DNA from: Paragorgia papillata | Taxonomy: Eukaryota > Cnidaria > Anthozoa > Scleralcyonacea > Coralliidae | Direction of reading: 5' to 3' | Assembly (NCBI GenBank): GCA_035771165.1 | Contig: JAWNZC010000372.1 | Span: 400,001-464,000, forward strand | DNA: 64,000 bases | In this document: one piece after another, positions 1-17,417 of the stretch | Position numbering within the stretch: position 1 is the stretch's first letter | How the letters are laid out: each line of letters opens with the position of its first letter | Notes under the pieces: generated by a model | The model's input: only the letters and a program-made list of their open reading frames with translations | The model's database searches: none | Told to the model about the DNA's origin: nothing | Made by a program: the position numbers and the translations under genes

Positions 1-38
<38 letters not shown>
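1..38. repeat. (AGTA)n microsatellite
   Basis: Perfect tetranucleotide run at the left edge of the window; its true start lies outside. Confidence 0.97.
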
Positions 39-115
39 AAACTTCAATTATTTGATTTCCTTATCGGATCTACAAGAACAACTATATATTTGGAAATCTA
101 TTTGGCATTCTAAGG

Positions 116-357
116 TTTACAGTCATTTGCAACATGCTTTTCACCAAAATGTTTGGAAGTTCATTACGAAGTTCGCAAGTTCATTACACAGTACGCAGGG
201 TCGTTTTGAACTACGCATTTGATTGGTTATTTGGTTCCTAGCAGCCAATCATGCCAATGCGTAGTTCAAAAGGAATTTACGAACTTCCCAATGAACTTGC
301 GAACTTCAGGACGAACTTCCAAACATTTTGATGAAAATTATATTAAGTGACTGTAAA
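116..357. repeat. Foldback MITE
   Basis: The ends are inverted copies (TTTACAGTCA at the left, TGACTGTAAA at the right). Inside, a CAAAATGTTTGGAAGTTC arm is answered by its complement near 310-335, so nearly the whole 240 bp can fold on itself. No coding capacity is seen. It is a short non-autonomous DNA element of unknown superfamily. Confidence 0.75.
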
Positions 358-850
358 ACAAGAAAATCGGATCCTTGTAAATTGTAATTGTAAAACTGGT
401 TACTTACTTTACGTCACAACATCCCCGTCTCAGACTCCTAGCCAGATGCGGTAATGTTAGAAAAAAACAGCCAAAAAACTAGTGCAATTTTTTTATGGTT
501 TCTGCTCTTGGAAGTTTGTGCACGGTAAAGGCCGTTTCAGTAAAATTAGAGCTCGTTATATAGGCGCTTTGAAGTGTGCCAAGTTTCCAGACTTTATCTT
601 GATTGTAATGACTTTGCTCTCGCGCTCTAGTACTCTTATAGTAGGGAGCTTAAGCAAGCTAGGACGACGACGGCAATCTAAAGTTCAGTATTTAGCAGAA
701 ACTACGAATCATTTACGTAGTATTGAATACTTAAAGTATGTTTTTCGACATCTAAACGCTTTAGAGTTCTAAAAGGATTTTGTTTCTTAATTTGAAGTCA
801 AACTCAACTAACAGGTTTCGCCGTTTCACGAGTAACGTCGTCCTGAAGAC
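358..850. other. No gene recognised
   Basis: I see no convincing coding exon. The open frames here have no splice context or recognisable protein. The last ~80 bases (797-850 onward) begin a segment that is repeated at 4648-4731. Confidence 0.5.
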
Positions 851-1022
851 TACCCTGCGAGTCAGAGCCCTTTTCCAACGTACGCAGGCTTCGGGGGAAA
901 GTGGGCTCTGCCAACAAACTCGATATTTCTTTTTGAGCGTGAGGGCGAAGATCGAGTTTGTTGGCAGAGCCCACTTTCCCCACAAGCTTGCGTAGGTCGG
1001 AAAGGGGCTACACTCGCAGGGT
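851..1022. repeat. Foldback element with near-perfect inner arms
   Basis: The segment starting TACCCTGCGAGTC is matched by its complement ending at about 1022. Inside it, a ~45-bp arm containing GTGGGCTCTGCCAACAAACT (about 900-920) is mirrored at about 955-985. The upstream flank with its outer arm reappears at 4648-4731. Confidence 0.75.
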
Positions 1023-1189
1023 ACCTGAAGACGTGAAAATGATCTGAATAACGTTGTATGTAGAACGGGGCCGGCCTTAGGATTATATTGGGACTAAAAC
1101 TTATTCATTTTCTTTGTTGTGTGAGGAAAATTCTATTGTATTAAAGACGTTGTCCTTGACGTTCGCCTTGTATTTGCTTAACTCATTCC

Positions 1190-1275
1190 TGTCCGAGGGC
1201 TTCCCCAGAGGTGAATAAAATCGTCTGGCGTTAGCCAGAATAAAATACTAAAGACCAATTCGGAAAGGAAAGAGT
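1190..1275. repeat. Copy of dispersed GAGTAAAATCATCTGG-type repeat
   Basis: It contains GAATAAAATCGTCTGGCG, then TTAGCCAGAATAAAATACTA. The same block, with small changes, occurs at about 17255, 30905, 48340, 48690, 61925 and 62795, so it is an interspersed family. Confidence 0.7.
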
Positions 1276-1630
1276 TAAGCTACCTAGTGTCTCGGTATAT
1301 AATCGCTAGCTGGTATCAGCAGCTAGTATTAGGATATCGCGTGGATGCTGAAGCGCTCAGAATTTATGTGACAACATTTGATAAATGAGTTTCTTATTAT
1401 TATCCTCAATCTATCTAGCCCGGTTGGTACGTAACAGTACATGTGAGGGATGTGCCCAAAAAGTGTGCTGGTAAGTAGAGTTGGGTCTGTTTTAAATATG
1501 TTGCCACATCAGGCTTAGATGAATCCAATAAGTAATATTCTCGGTTAGTTTGGAATAAAGAGGCACAAGTGAGTTCTAAATTAAGAGACTTTTTAAATTC
1601 GGTAAAAGGTTTGAATCCGGGTAATTGTTT

Positions 1631-2286
1631 ATTTGGTAAATATTGTTCTTCCGGAAGACTTACATTTAAGTCTGACGTTTCGTCAGCCTGTGCGGCTGCC
1701 ATCATCAGAGTAAAAGCTAGTTATTGGTTTAGTGTGCTATCGTCGACGTGGTCTGACGCGACGACGCAAGTTTACCGAAGATGACTGCGATGACGATGGT
1801 ATGGCTGGTCCTCATATACTCTTGCTTAATAAGAAAAGAAGAAAATCCAATGAGTATCCAATGATCGAGTTATCGCGCAAACGGCTGGGGACCAGTCACA
1901 CTATCGACATCACGATCATCGTCACCAAGCTTATGACCCAGTGAGCTCTATATATAACTGGAGTGATATCTTTGTGGCAATCTCGTTTCCAGAGCGCGCG
2001 ATCCTTATGGGCCTGAAGTACGTATAGTTCCAGTCTTCTACGCGGTTTGGTCAAGGAGACTGGAACTATACGTACGTTAGGCCTACATGTCCGCCATGTT
2101 TGGCTTCAATCTTTCCCGGTGAATGAACAGCAGATATCACTCCAGTTATATATAGAGCTCACTGGTCCGACCATGTTGACGACAGCACACTAGACCAATA
2201 ACTGTCACTCTGAAGATGGCAGGCGCACATGCTACCGAAAGGTCAGCGTTAAATATAAGTCGTCCGGAAGAACAATATTTACCGAA
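1631..2286. repeat. Large foldback with nested palindromes
   Basis: The outer arms (ATTTGGTAAATATTGTTCTT at the left, its near-complement at 2266-2286) flank a second inverted pair, TATATATAACTGGAGTGATA against its complement (1945-1975 and 2130-2162). A third pair is centred near 2045 (ACTGGAACTATACGTAC and complement). Elements seem inserted inside elements. No coding sequence is recognised. From 2287 to 3044 I see nothing identifiable. Confidence 0.7.
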
Positions 2287-3044
2287 TAGACTTTTTGAAG
2301 ATAACCATGTAGTGTGATGGATAATGTCTTGCGACAGTTTGACATCGTGGGCTCGACTGTGGTCATCGTTGTGACACGTAAGCAGAGACGAAACTCGTAA
2401 AGTACGAAAAAAGAAGGTCAACAGCGACTACAAAGAGTACGATGCATGCAGATTCGCCAAAGCCTCCTTTCATTTATCTCGAAAGAGACTCTGTTCGTAG
2501 GGTGGTAAACCTCGGTTTTTATCTATTAGTATAAACTAGCTAGTACACTATTACAAATGCTACATTCTGATTGGCTGAGTTACTTACTGTTTATTGGTAA
2601 TAGACCACTATAGTAGCGAAAGAGTCAAGCGTTTTGAATGAAGAATAATGGCAGAAAACTCGCGTTTTGTTGAGATTTTAGTTTGTTCTTTTAAACTAAG
2701 AGTTTGTCCGACTATTTATCTATCAGCTCACAGACAACTCGGGCTCTTTGTCTAATTAGGCGCGACTTGCGAGAAGTCGTCTTTCTCACACATTAGGGAC
2801 CTTAAGATGCTACGACGATGACGGCGTTTAAAAAAACTCATAAATTCTATAACTGAAAAAAGTCACGGGTAAATAATGAGCATGCAGCAGTGTTTTATCA
2901 GATTTAAGGTGGCTCCGTACAGTTTCTTGAAAAATGGAAAATACAAAGTCTGAGAGTCCAAAACAATATGGTATAAGAATAAAACTAAATGTTATGCATA
3001 GTTAAACATTCTGACAATCAAAAACTGTTACCAAATAAATAGCA

Positions 3045-3409
3045 AGAGTTGTTGCTATGGCAACAATGACGTTTGAAAATGGCTGCCAATTACCCTTCAA
3101 ACTAATTTAATTCGAAAAAAACTTTGGTGAACCCCAATTTTTTTTTCGTTTCTTGAAGTACGAGTAATCAATAGGCCGATTTAAAAAAATTTCTGAAGAA
3201 CGAATAAATTTTTTCCTGAAAAATCGTGTTTGTTAATTTTTAATGGATCTACAGAATTGTTTTAAATTCGGCCTATTGATTAATCATGCTTCAAGAAACG
3301 TTTTAATGAAAACAAATGGGAGGTTACCAAAGTTTTTTCCGAATTAAATTAGTTTGAGGGGTAATTGGCAGCCATTTCGAAACATCATTGTTGCCATAGC
3401 AACAACTGT
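3045..3409. repeat. Foldback MITE in TSR1 intron
   Basis: The terminal arm AGTTGTTGCTATGGCAACAA is answered by its complement near 3388-3407. The subterminal AATGGCTGCCAATTACCC and CTAATTTAATTCG are also mirrored, giving arms of roughly 80 bp. It is non-coding. Confidence 0.8.
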
Positions 3410-3511
3410 TACTATTTTTTTGTCTAACTGTTGTCTAAGCCGAGAAAATCAAAGCTAAAGTTTATGTAAATCAGATTGTTGATGGGTTTGTTGGTTTTTT
3501 TTGTGACCTAG

Positions 3512-10718
<7,207 letters not shown>

Positions 10719-10992
10719 GTAATCGATATATAACCATGGCATGAATAATCGTTTCTGAGAATTAATAGAAACTGTTGTGTTTTAACACTTCTTAGAGGAA
10801 ATGGATGTCGTTAATATGTAAAATGAAAATGACGTCAAACGTGTGTCTACTCTGATGCAATGGTTTATCCTAAACCTTGGTTGTAAGTTCATGTTCAAAA
10901 TAACCCAGGTATACTTTCATGAAAGCCTGACGCCAACACAGACGCAAATCCTAACCCAAGAATTCGTGCATGTTGGACAGGGATTTGTAACC

Positions 10993-10998
10993 AATAAA
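10993..10998 (+). terminator. Candidate TSR1 polyadenylation signal
   Basis: First AATAAA hexamer downstream of the TSR1 stop, 275 bases after it. The stretch 10719-11039 holds no recognised coding sequence and is most simply 3' UTR and flank. Confidence 0.4.
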
Positions 10999-11039
10999 TT
11001 TGTAACTAAATCAATAGCAGTATAAACACGAGGCGTCAC

Positions 11040-11400
11040 TCGTTAGGCCTGCGCTAAACGTCGCACAATAGACGAATTTAATTCAGACGAATTTAATTCG
11101 AATTAACTTCGTCGGTAATGCGACGTAAATACGACGTCGAGTTAAACGTCGAATTTCAGTCGAATTTAATTGTTTTTACTTGGACTCGTGGATCCTGAAA
11201 ACGACGTCTTGAAAACATGGCGCCGAATAGCCACAAACAGAAGCGAAACCTTTAATTCGACGCGACGATAAGGCCTAGGTCAAACGACGAACTTTACATG
11301 AGACGAACTAAATTTCTATTTTGGGTCGACCGAAATTAATAAAGTTCGACAGTTAGGTCAAACGTCGACCTTAATGTAGTCGAAAAGAATTCGGAATCAA
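11040..11400. repeat. Subterminal repeats upstream of Harbinger-like transposase
   Basis: Three spaced copies of a GGTCAAACGTCGA-like motif (about 11046, 11272 and 11356, the first degenerate) and repeated TCGAATTTAATTC blocks precede the transposase. This is the kind of end structure expected of the element that carried it. No matching right end was found. Confidence 0.45.
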
Positions 11401-11445
11401 AGCAACGATTCTTTGGGTCAGCGGGAGGTCAAACAAAACTTCAAA

Positions 11446-12734
11446 ATGGCGCGAAATATGAACAGCGATGTTCGCTGTGGAAAATGCTTCACAATTCGCA
11501 CAGAAGGCGTTCTGTACTTCAGAACACACTTATTTTGTTTACTACGTAAACGACGAGTGCTCATGTTACAACTTTGCTTTCTGACAACTCTACTTATTTT
11601 GTCACGTAACAATACAACTAATATTGTTCGTTTCCGTTCATGCCGTCGTTTGTCACGGCGTGAGGCGGACTGGTTTAATTATGTTTGGAATACATACTCG
11701 AATGCTCGTTTTAAAAAAAATATTTCGAGTATCCAGAGATACATTCACGTACATCCTTGGAAAAATCGAGCACGATCTACAGAAACAGACCGTAGCCGAA
11801 AATGCGATATCACCGGCATTCCGATTGGCAGTTTGTCTTTACCGACTGGCAAGAGGCGACTACTACTACACAATTGCAGAGATGGTTGACAAGGGTCGTT
11901 CGACCGTAGGCACGATAGTCGACGAAGTGACAGAGGTAATCATCCAAAATCTTTGGCTGGAACACGTATCAGCGCATTTCCCAGAAAATGAACAGCAATT
12001 CAGAGAAAAGATGCTAGACATGGAGGAACGGTGGCAATGCTGCTGGGCAGCCATCATGGCTGCCATGTCCCCCTAAAATGCCCAGATGGTGGATTGGCAG
12101 CATGTAAAGATTACCATAACTTTATTTTTTTTTATTCCATTGTTTTAATGGCCATGGTTGATGCATAGATGTATCTGGGGAACGTGTGGTTTCCCATGCA
12201 GGTAATTCACATGACTCCATCATATTCCAGGCGACAGAACTGTGGAGAAACATCTCTGCAGAACAAATACTACCATCAATTGGCAAAGACCTTGGTGGTG
12301 TCACAGTTCCACCGCTTGTTTTAGGAGACTCAGCGTTCCCTTTTCAAACGTGGCTTATGAAGCCTTTTTCTAATGCAGTAGTAAGCCCTCAACAAAGTTA
12401 CTGTAACTACAGGCTAAGCAGAGCCAGAATGACAACTGAATGCGCATATGGTCAGTTAAAGGGGAGATGGAGGGTTCTGATGAGGAAATGTGAGAGCCCA
12501 CCAGAGAAAGTCCGCATCGTGACACTAGCGTGTATCGTTCTACACAATATTTGCATTGAGCGACAAGATACACTCTGCAATCAACTTGATTTAACAATCG
12601 ATTCTAAAACAAATGAGAGGAGACCCAGGGAAGTCATTCGCGAAATTCTCAACATGCGAAACTGTCAGAAGGTACCAGATAACTCCCGTCAAGCAGCAAT
12701 GATCCGGGATGCATTAACAAAAAAATTATGGTAG
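11446..12734 (+). pseudogene. Harbinger/ALP1-like DDE transposase, decayed
   Basis: PIF/Harbinger nucleases cut and join DNA using a DDE RNase-H fold. Conserved blocks appear in order but in changing frames: RFRSCRRLSRREADWFNYVW, then KKIFRVSRDTFTYIL, RLAVCLYRLARGDYYYTIAE, WQCCWAAI with DGCHVPLKCP, CIWGTCGFP, GNSHDSIIFQATELW, LVLGDSAFPFQTWLMKP, NYRLSRARMTTECAYGQLKG and a final ALTKKLW before the stop. The probable catalytic residues lie in DGCH, GDSAFP and the E of TTECAYG. The gene is broken by frameshifts near an A-run at 11711, at about 12055, in a T-run at 12121-12131 and at about 12199, plus an in-frame TAG near 12165. The last 180 codons remain open. Confidence 0.88.
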
Positions 12735-13008
12735 GAGAAACAGAGTCTTGACGTTCGAGACTTTCAGCTAAATCTGACTGGTTATTTTGGTACATGTATA
12801 TACACCGGTACATTATAACTATAATTATTGTTGTGTTACTGCTGTATGAAATATAATTTGTAATTCCCGGGGGCATCCAAAAGTCACAGGGATGTGCGAA
12901 CGACGTTTTTGGAATTAAAATGTTTAATTTAAATATTTGTCTTGTGGTTACCTCCTGACTGGCATTTTCTGGTATAATGTGTGTGATTTCACTATAAGTA
13001 CAAGGCAA

Positions 13009-13745
13009 TTAAAAAAAGTGTAAGGATTCTACATTCTTATTCCGAGAGAATGACAAGTCGTATATAATATATTACAGGTGACAAGTTATGTATGTTGTTA
13101 CGGATATGCCTATCCTAAGACAGTTAATTAACTAGACGTTATTTGATCACTGAACACTTAATAAGTACTTGTAACCAATTAGTAATACTTATGACTTGGC
13201 ATGAGTCAGGTATGATGTCATTTAGTAATTACGTAAATATATTATATATAGAATGAAGTATCTTACTATAATTATATACTCTAGAAACTATATAAGCAGC
13301 CATCGAACATATATCAGGCATGCATATGTATGAGAGTGAGCTATATGTATCAAAGTGGTTACGAAGTCAGTCCTGGAGTTCCTGCCGTTGGTTTTATTGT
13401 TCCTTCCTTTTCAAGTCCATACGGATTATTAACCTGTGCCGGAATCTCCTATTGACTGTTTCGTTGTGTGCAGACGACAGATAAGTTTCTGAACTTTAGT
13501 TTAGTTTTAATCTTTATAGACATTTTCAATATCTGTTCTAAGTTTCTTATTAATTAAATAAATAATTGTTAAAACCAAACAGCTGAGGTTACACTTTTTG
13601 TTGCGTATAGCGGTCACGTAACAATGTACAGTATATACATGTACATGTACATGTATATTTATATATAAGTTACTTTTCTTTCAATAAATATTCAGTTCAA
13701 TGCTTCATTACTTGTCATTCTCTTAGAATCTTTATACTTTTTTAA
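13009..13745. repeat. Foldback/MITE interrupted by an LTR
   Basis: The left end (TTAAAAAAAGTGTAAGGATT ... GAGAATGACAAGT, 13009-13065) is complementary to the right end (ACTTGTCATTCTCTTAGAAT ... TTTTTTAA, 13706-13745). Between them sits the unrelated 528-bp LTR at 13096-13623, so the original element was only about 200 bp. Confidence 0.65.
13096..13623 (+). mobile_element. Solo LTR of a retrotransposon
   Basis: It starts TGTTACGG and ends CGTAACA, so it has the short TG..CA inverted ends of an LTR. ATGT flanks both sides (13092-13095 and 13624-13627) as a candidate 4-bp target duplication. Inside, ACTATATAAGCAG near 13290 looks like a TATA box, and an AATAAATAATT stretch near 13556-13568 could serve polyadenylation. 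No internal gag/pol region or second LTR is in the window, so this is a recombined solo copy. The superfamily (Ty3/Gypsy is likely) is not shown by the sequence. Nothing identifiable lies between 13746 and 14292. Confidence 0.65.
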
Positions 13746-14296
13746 TCACCCAAAGTATTATTTGTAGTTTCAGCCAAAGCTTTTGTCTTGAAGCAAAGTT
13801 CTGTAGACTAAACCAGCAAATTTTCAAAGTGATGTTAAATCGTTCAGCAAACACCATAAATGGAAGTTCCAAATGCAGTAGTTTTTACTGTACAGTATTG
13901 TCTACTGTCCATGCACATTGCTATTTTCCATTTTACATCACTTTGTATGTTAATTATTTAGTTTTAGAGCACAGAACTTATGATTATAGCTACTGTAGGA
14001 TAGGATGATATGCTTAATAGATTTTTAATTATGGCTCCATTCACACCACAGCAACACTTGTATACTGTAACTAATTAGGTAAAAGTAACCTTCCCAAGCT
14101 GCAATTAAAATTTTGAAGCTGTATAAGGTTGAACTAGAAACAGAGTTACACAAGTTATAGTTGTAATCAGAAACAAAAAAACTTTGGATACCCAAGTAAT
14201 AACAACAATCTGAAAATATTTTTGACAATAAAAAGAAAGTCTGACATAAGATAATAGTTTGTCTATAAATCTGTACTAAAGTACAGTATGTCTTAA

Positions 14297-14890
14297 AGTG
14301 CATATAAACCCTACACAGTTTTTATTTGTTTGTATAGATCACGGCAAAGGAACTGATAAGTAATTTTACAGTTTTTGATTTGGTCCATTCGTTTCGGAGA
14401 TATCTTGCTTCAAACATCGGCAAAATGCTCCAATTTGAACGTCCCGCGAAAAATTGCCGCAAATATTATATGATCAAAATAGGGCCTGGAACCGACAAGG
14501 CGTGACGTCATTTAAGAAACGTCAACTCTGGTCGCTCTGTCACTAGCCGTGTACGCACGAAGTTTTCCATACTAAGTTTAGCTTTAAAATTCGTCGAATA
14601 TTTGCAGCTTAATAATTATAGTAATGCCAGATAGGTGTGCTGTATACGGTTGCTCAAACACAGCTAGTGACGCTATGACGTCAAATTAAATTTGATTTTT
14701 GACTTAAATGACGTCACAGGTGTCTCGCCCCAATCCTCTATAATTTGCGGCTTTTTCATTTAAATAGCTATGTTTAAAGCGAGATATCTCTGGAATGAAT
14801 GGACCAAATCAAAAACTGTAAAATAACTCATCAGCTCTTTTTGCGTCTTATATACAGAAAACTGAAAACCGTGTTGGGTTTATGTGCACT
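14297..14890. mobile_element. 594-bp MITE with TTAA target duplication
   Basis: AGTGCATATAAACCC at the left is matched by GGGTTTATGTGCACT at the right, each flanked by TTAA (14293-14296 and 14891-14894). Inverted similarity extends about 110 bp inward (TTTGATTTGGTCCATTCGTT and complement). TTAA duplication is typical of piggyBac-type insertion. No transposase is encoded. Confidence 0.75.
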
Positions 14891-15117
14891 TTAAAACTAT
14901 TCAAAGACAAAGAGAAACGCAACATTTGTTTTTTCCCAACAGTTTCCGATGCCAAAATAAATAACTTCCATACTGAAGTAATTAATAGTCAAGAAACAGT
15001 TTTGTAGCCGACCTGATGTTACTACTTACATGGTGTGATACACCAGGCTTTCATTATTTACGGATGTGGTACTTGAGCCTGAAATGGCGGAACTGGCAGA
15101 TGATGGTCTAGACATTG

Positions 15118-16018
15118 CTAGAGGAGAAACAGGACAAAAATAATTCTCCGATTCTTGTGGGTAACTATGTAGAGGAAAACTGGCAGGCTGCCTGGTGGTA
15201 CCAGTAATGGTATATGCATAGGCGCAGGCTGTGGGTTTCCAGAAAGAATCATTGTCATCAGCTTCATCTCATGTTCACGAGATTTCTCCATTTCAGTTTG
15301 TAGCATGTTAACTAGATGTTTGGTGGGGGTCATTGTCAACCATGGTTTTCATCAATTTAAGTGCTTCTGAAGCAGAATCTTCGTCATTCTTTCGTGTTTT
15401 TTTTTGCTTTGAATGGCACAAAAAGCTTCCTTGCTGTATTGCCAGCTGATTTATCTGGTTTTTCATCTGTACTGGGACTTGAAGCAGAGGGCTCCACTGC
15501 TCGTTCCGGTTGGCATGAATCTCTCGACTTAACAATGACATAAAGCTGTTTGAACCAAGCTCCTTTCCCTTTCTTGTCGATAAAGTTGTCGATACCTGTT
15601 GCTGTCTTGATAGTCATAAGTGCCCACTTACACTCACCAACACACTTTTTAAATTTTGATCTCAGCTGTTCAACTGAAAAAGGAATTTCTTCACCTCTTT
15701 TGATTTATCTTTCTTTCAACTCCTTCATAATTCTTTGATAAATTTGTCCATTTTTCTGTTTTTTGGTGTTCTCAAAAATCAACTTCTCTTTGTAGTATTT
15801 ACTACTGACAATGATGTCAACAAAATCATCAAGTTGCTCAGTAGACCAGTAAGACTTCGTCCAACTTTTCCTTTTGACTTCCTTGTTACGGATTCTTCAC
15901 TCTCTGGTTCTTTTTCATCATCGGAGTCTGGTTCATTGTCATATATTTCAGAACTATTGAAGCGAGCAAATAAAAATATTAGGCAATTATTGGATGAGTA
16001 TGATATGAAGAAGTACAC
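15118..16018 (-). pseudogene. Myb/SANT-like DNA-binding protein, decayed
   Basis: Proteins of this kind accompany Harbinger-type transposons and help bring transposase to the ends. On the minus strand an acidic stretch (EPDSDDEKEPESEES) is followed by the SANT-like block WSTEQLDDFVDIIVSS, YYKEKLIFENTKKQ and IYQRIMKELK, then FSVEQLRSKFKKCVGECK, GAWFKQLYVIVKSRDSCQPE and a C-terminal EKSREHEMKLM helix. It is broken by a frameshift near 15880, a TAA stop at 15705-15707, a frameshift in the T-run near 15400 and another near 15315. It faces the Harbinger-like transposase 2.4 kb away and may derive from the same element type. The link is inference. Confidence 0.7.
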
Positions 16019-16236
16019 AGACTAAGCTGAGTAATGTAACTACATTATCAGACAAAGACGAAGGATGTGCCCAAGATCTGCATATTATAATTCTTCATCA
16101 TCTACATAAGCCGAATCAAATAGACTGATTAATCCTGGCTTTTACTGTTGATGTCAATCGTCCAATAATTTTTTTATTTGTTGGACAACTGACATAATTT
16201 GTCTAATATTTTTTTACCAACTGTGGATAGCTTGCA

Positions 16237-16500
16237 CTCTAAAAACACTCTGGTTAAATTTAATCAGATTGTGGTTAAATTTTAACCGGTTGCTGGGTCA
16301 GTATGTCACCCAACACATTCTGGTTAAATTAACCAGGAAATCCTGGTTAAACTTCAACCAGGAATTATTGTTAAAAATTTAACATTTTCCGGGTCAGTAT
16401 GTCACCCTACACATTCTGGTTAAATTAACCAGGAAATCCTTAAATTTCATCAACACAAATTCCTGGTTAAACGTAACCAGGAATTATGGTTACTTTATAT
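16237..16500. repeat. Tandem repeat, ~96-bp period, GGTTAAA-rich
   Basis: Two units each contain GGGTCAGTATGTCACCC, then ACACATTCTGGTTAAATTAA and CCAGGAAATCCT, at about 16294 and 16390. The flanks carry further CTGGTTAAA and TTTAACCAG blocks that can pair. Confidence 0.75.
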
Positions 16501-16810
16501 GTTATAAATTGCTACTAATATACTCAAGAACTATATAGAACTATAATCCACTTTAATGAAATCACATTTTCTTTGAACCTTCACTAACTTTAACACATTT
16601 TGAGGGGGGTGCACCTTTTATACATGTATATATAAATGAATTTCTCAAACTTTATATATAATAAGAAAATTACTGCAAGCTGTCTGAGGTGTATAGCACA
16701 GTAACATTAGAAAGAATACATTAAAATGCAGTTTTAAGATTTCAGAGCTGCCCGCATGGAAATAACTGCAGGAGAGTTTTTTTGCTTTGTTTTACTCTCC
16801 AAGCAATAAA

Positions 16811-17013
16811 TTACTTTGATGGATAGTTGATATCCATGACATAGAACATCTTGAAGCAGGTGTCCACTGCCGTTATTATTTTTGGCCTTTCCAGCCCTTT
16901 TCCATCTGCAATTACAAACACTTGATGTGGATTAACTAGGTCACCAAGTATAGTAATATGTGCGGCTCATCCAAACTACAATCATCCAAGTATTTGGGAA
17001 CATTAGTACCAAT
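16811..17013 (-). pseudogene. Terminal exon of a split minus-strand gene (SAMD3-like C-terminal family)
   Basis: After an AG acceptor at 17014-17015 the exon reads IGTNVPKYLDDCSLDEPHI, then after a one-base frameshift near 16950 continues TILGDLVNPHQVFVIADGKG and AVDTCFKMFYVMDINYPSK, and stops at TAA 16811-16813. The pattern (hydrophobic strand, ILGD, VFVIADGK, AVD..FK.FYV.DINYP) is the same as in the SAMD3-like gene at 47128-47293 (VIDGLL, AAYYCFNIHYP). It joins in phase 0 to the exon at 43316-43391, 26 kb away, across the large transposon. Its function is unknown. Confidence 0.65.
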
Positions 17014-17254
17014 CTACACGTAGAAATAACAAATTAAATTATTCTAAGGTTCAACATAATAAGCATTGTTCTGGAAAATATACACACATATCAATTTGGT
17101 TTCTCTATACTGATCATTTTAAAAAATCTGATAAAATAAAATACTAATACATTCATTCCCATCGCAGTTATACAAACAATTACGTTATCCTGGTCAATAA
17201 ACTGACAGGTGGACAAATAGTGTAGCTAACCTGATAGCACTGGGGCCCCTCCCA

Positions 17255-17284
17255 CTGATGAGTAAAATCATTTGGCCTTACACC
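17255..17284. repeat. Left half of a dispersed repeat, cut by the 26-kb transposon
   Basis: GATGAGTAAAATCATTTGG followed by CCTTACACC matches the GAGTAAAATCATCTGGCGTTA family. It stops at 17284 and resumes at 43248 with CTTACACTGAGTAAAA. Joining the two gives a continuous repeat copy. Confidence 0.75.
17277..17284. repeat. Left target-site duplication
   Basis: CTTACACC, matching CTTACACT at 43248-43255 in seven of eight positions. Confidence 0.75.
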
Positions 17285-17417
17285 CACTGATCTCTATAAA
17301 AGGACTGGATAGCGCATCTATTGTTTCTCGTGCCCTGGTTTTGATGCCGGATGAGCAGCGGCGGCCATCTTGCTAGGACCCACTTGGGTCCTAAACAATA
17401 TGGCGTACATAGGAGTG
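17285..17417 (+). repeat. Left terminal inverted repeat of KDZ-like element
   Basis: CACTGATCTCTATAAAAGGA, then GACTGGATAGCGCATCTATTG, TTGATGCCGG, CGGCCATCTT, the short palindrome AGGACCCACTTGGGTCCT and ATGGCGTACATAGGAGTG. The right end carries the same blocks in reverse orientation with a few substitutions and a ~10-base indel. Confidence 0.9.
17295..17302 (+). promoter_or_regulatory. TATA box in left terminal repeat
   Basis: TATAAAAG lies about 100 bases upstream of the ATG at 17400. The same box is conserved in the right repeat, at the same distance from its own ATG. Confidence 0.6.
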
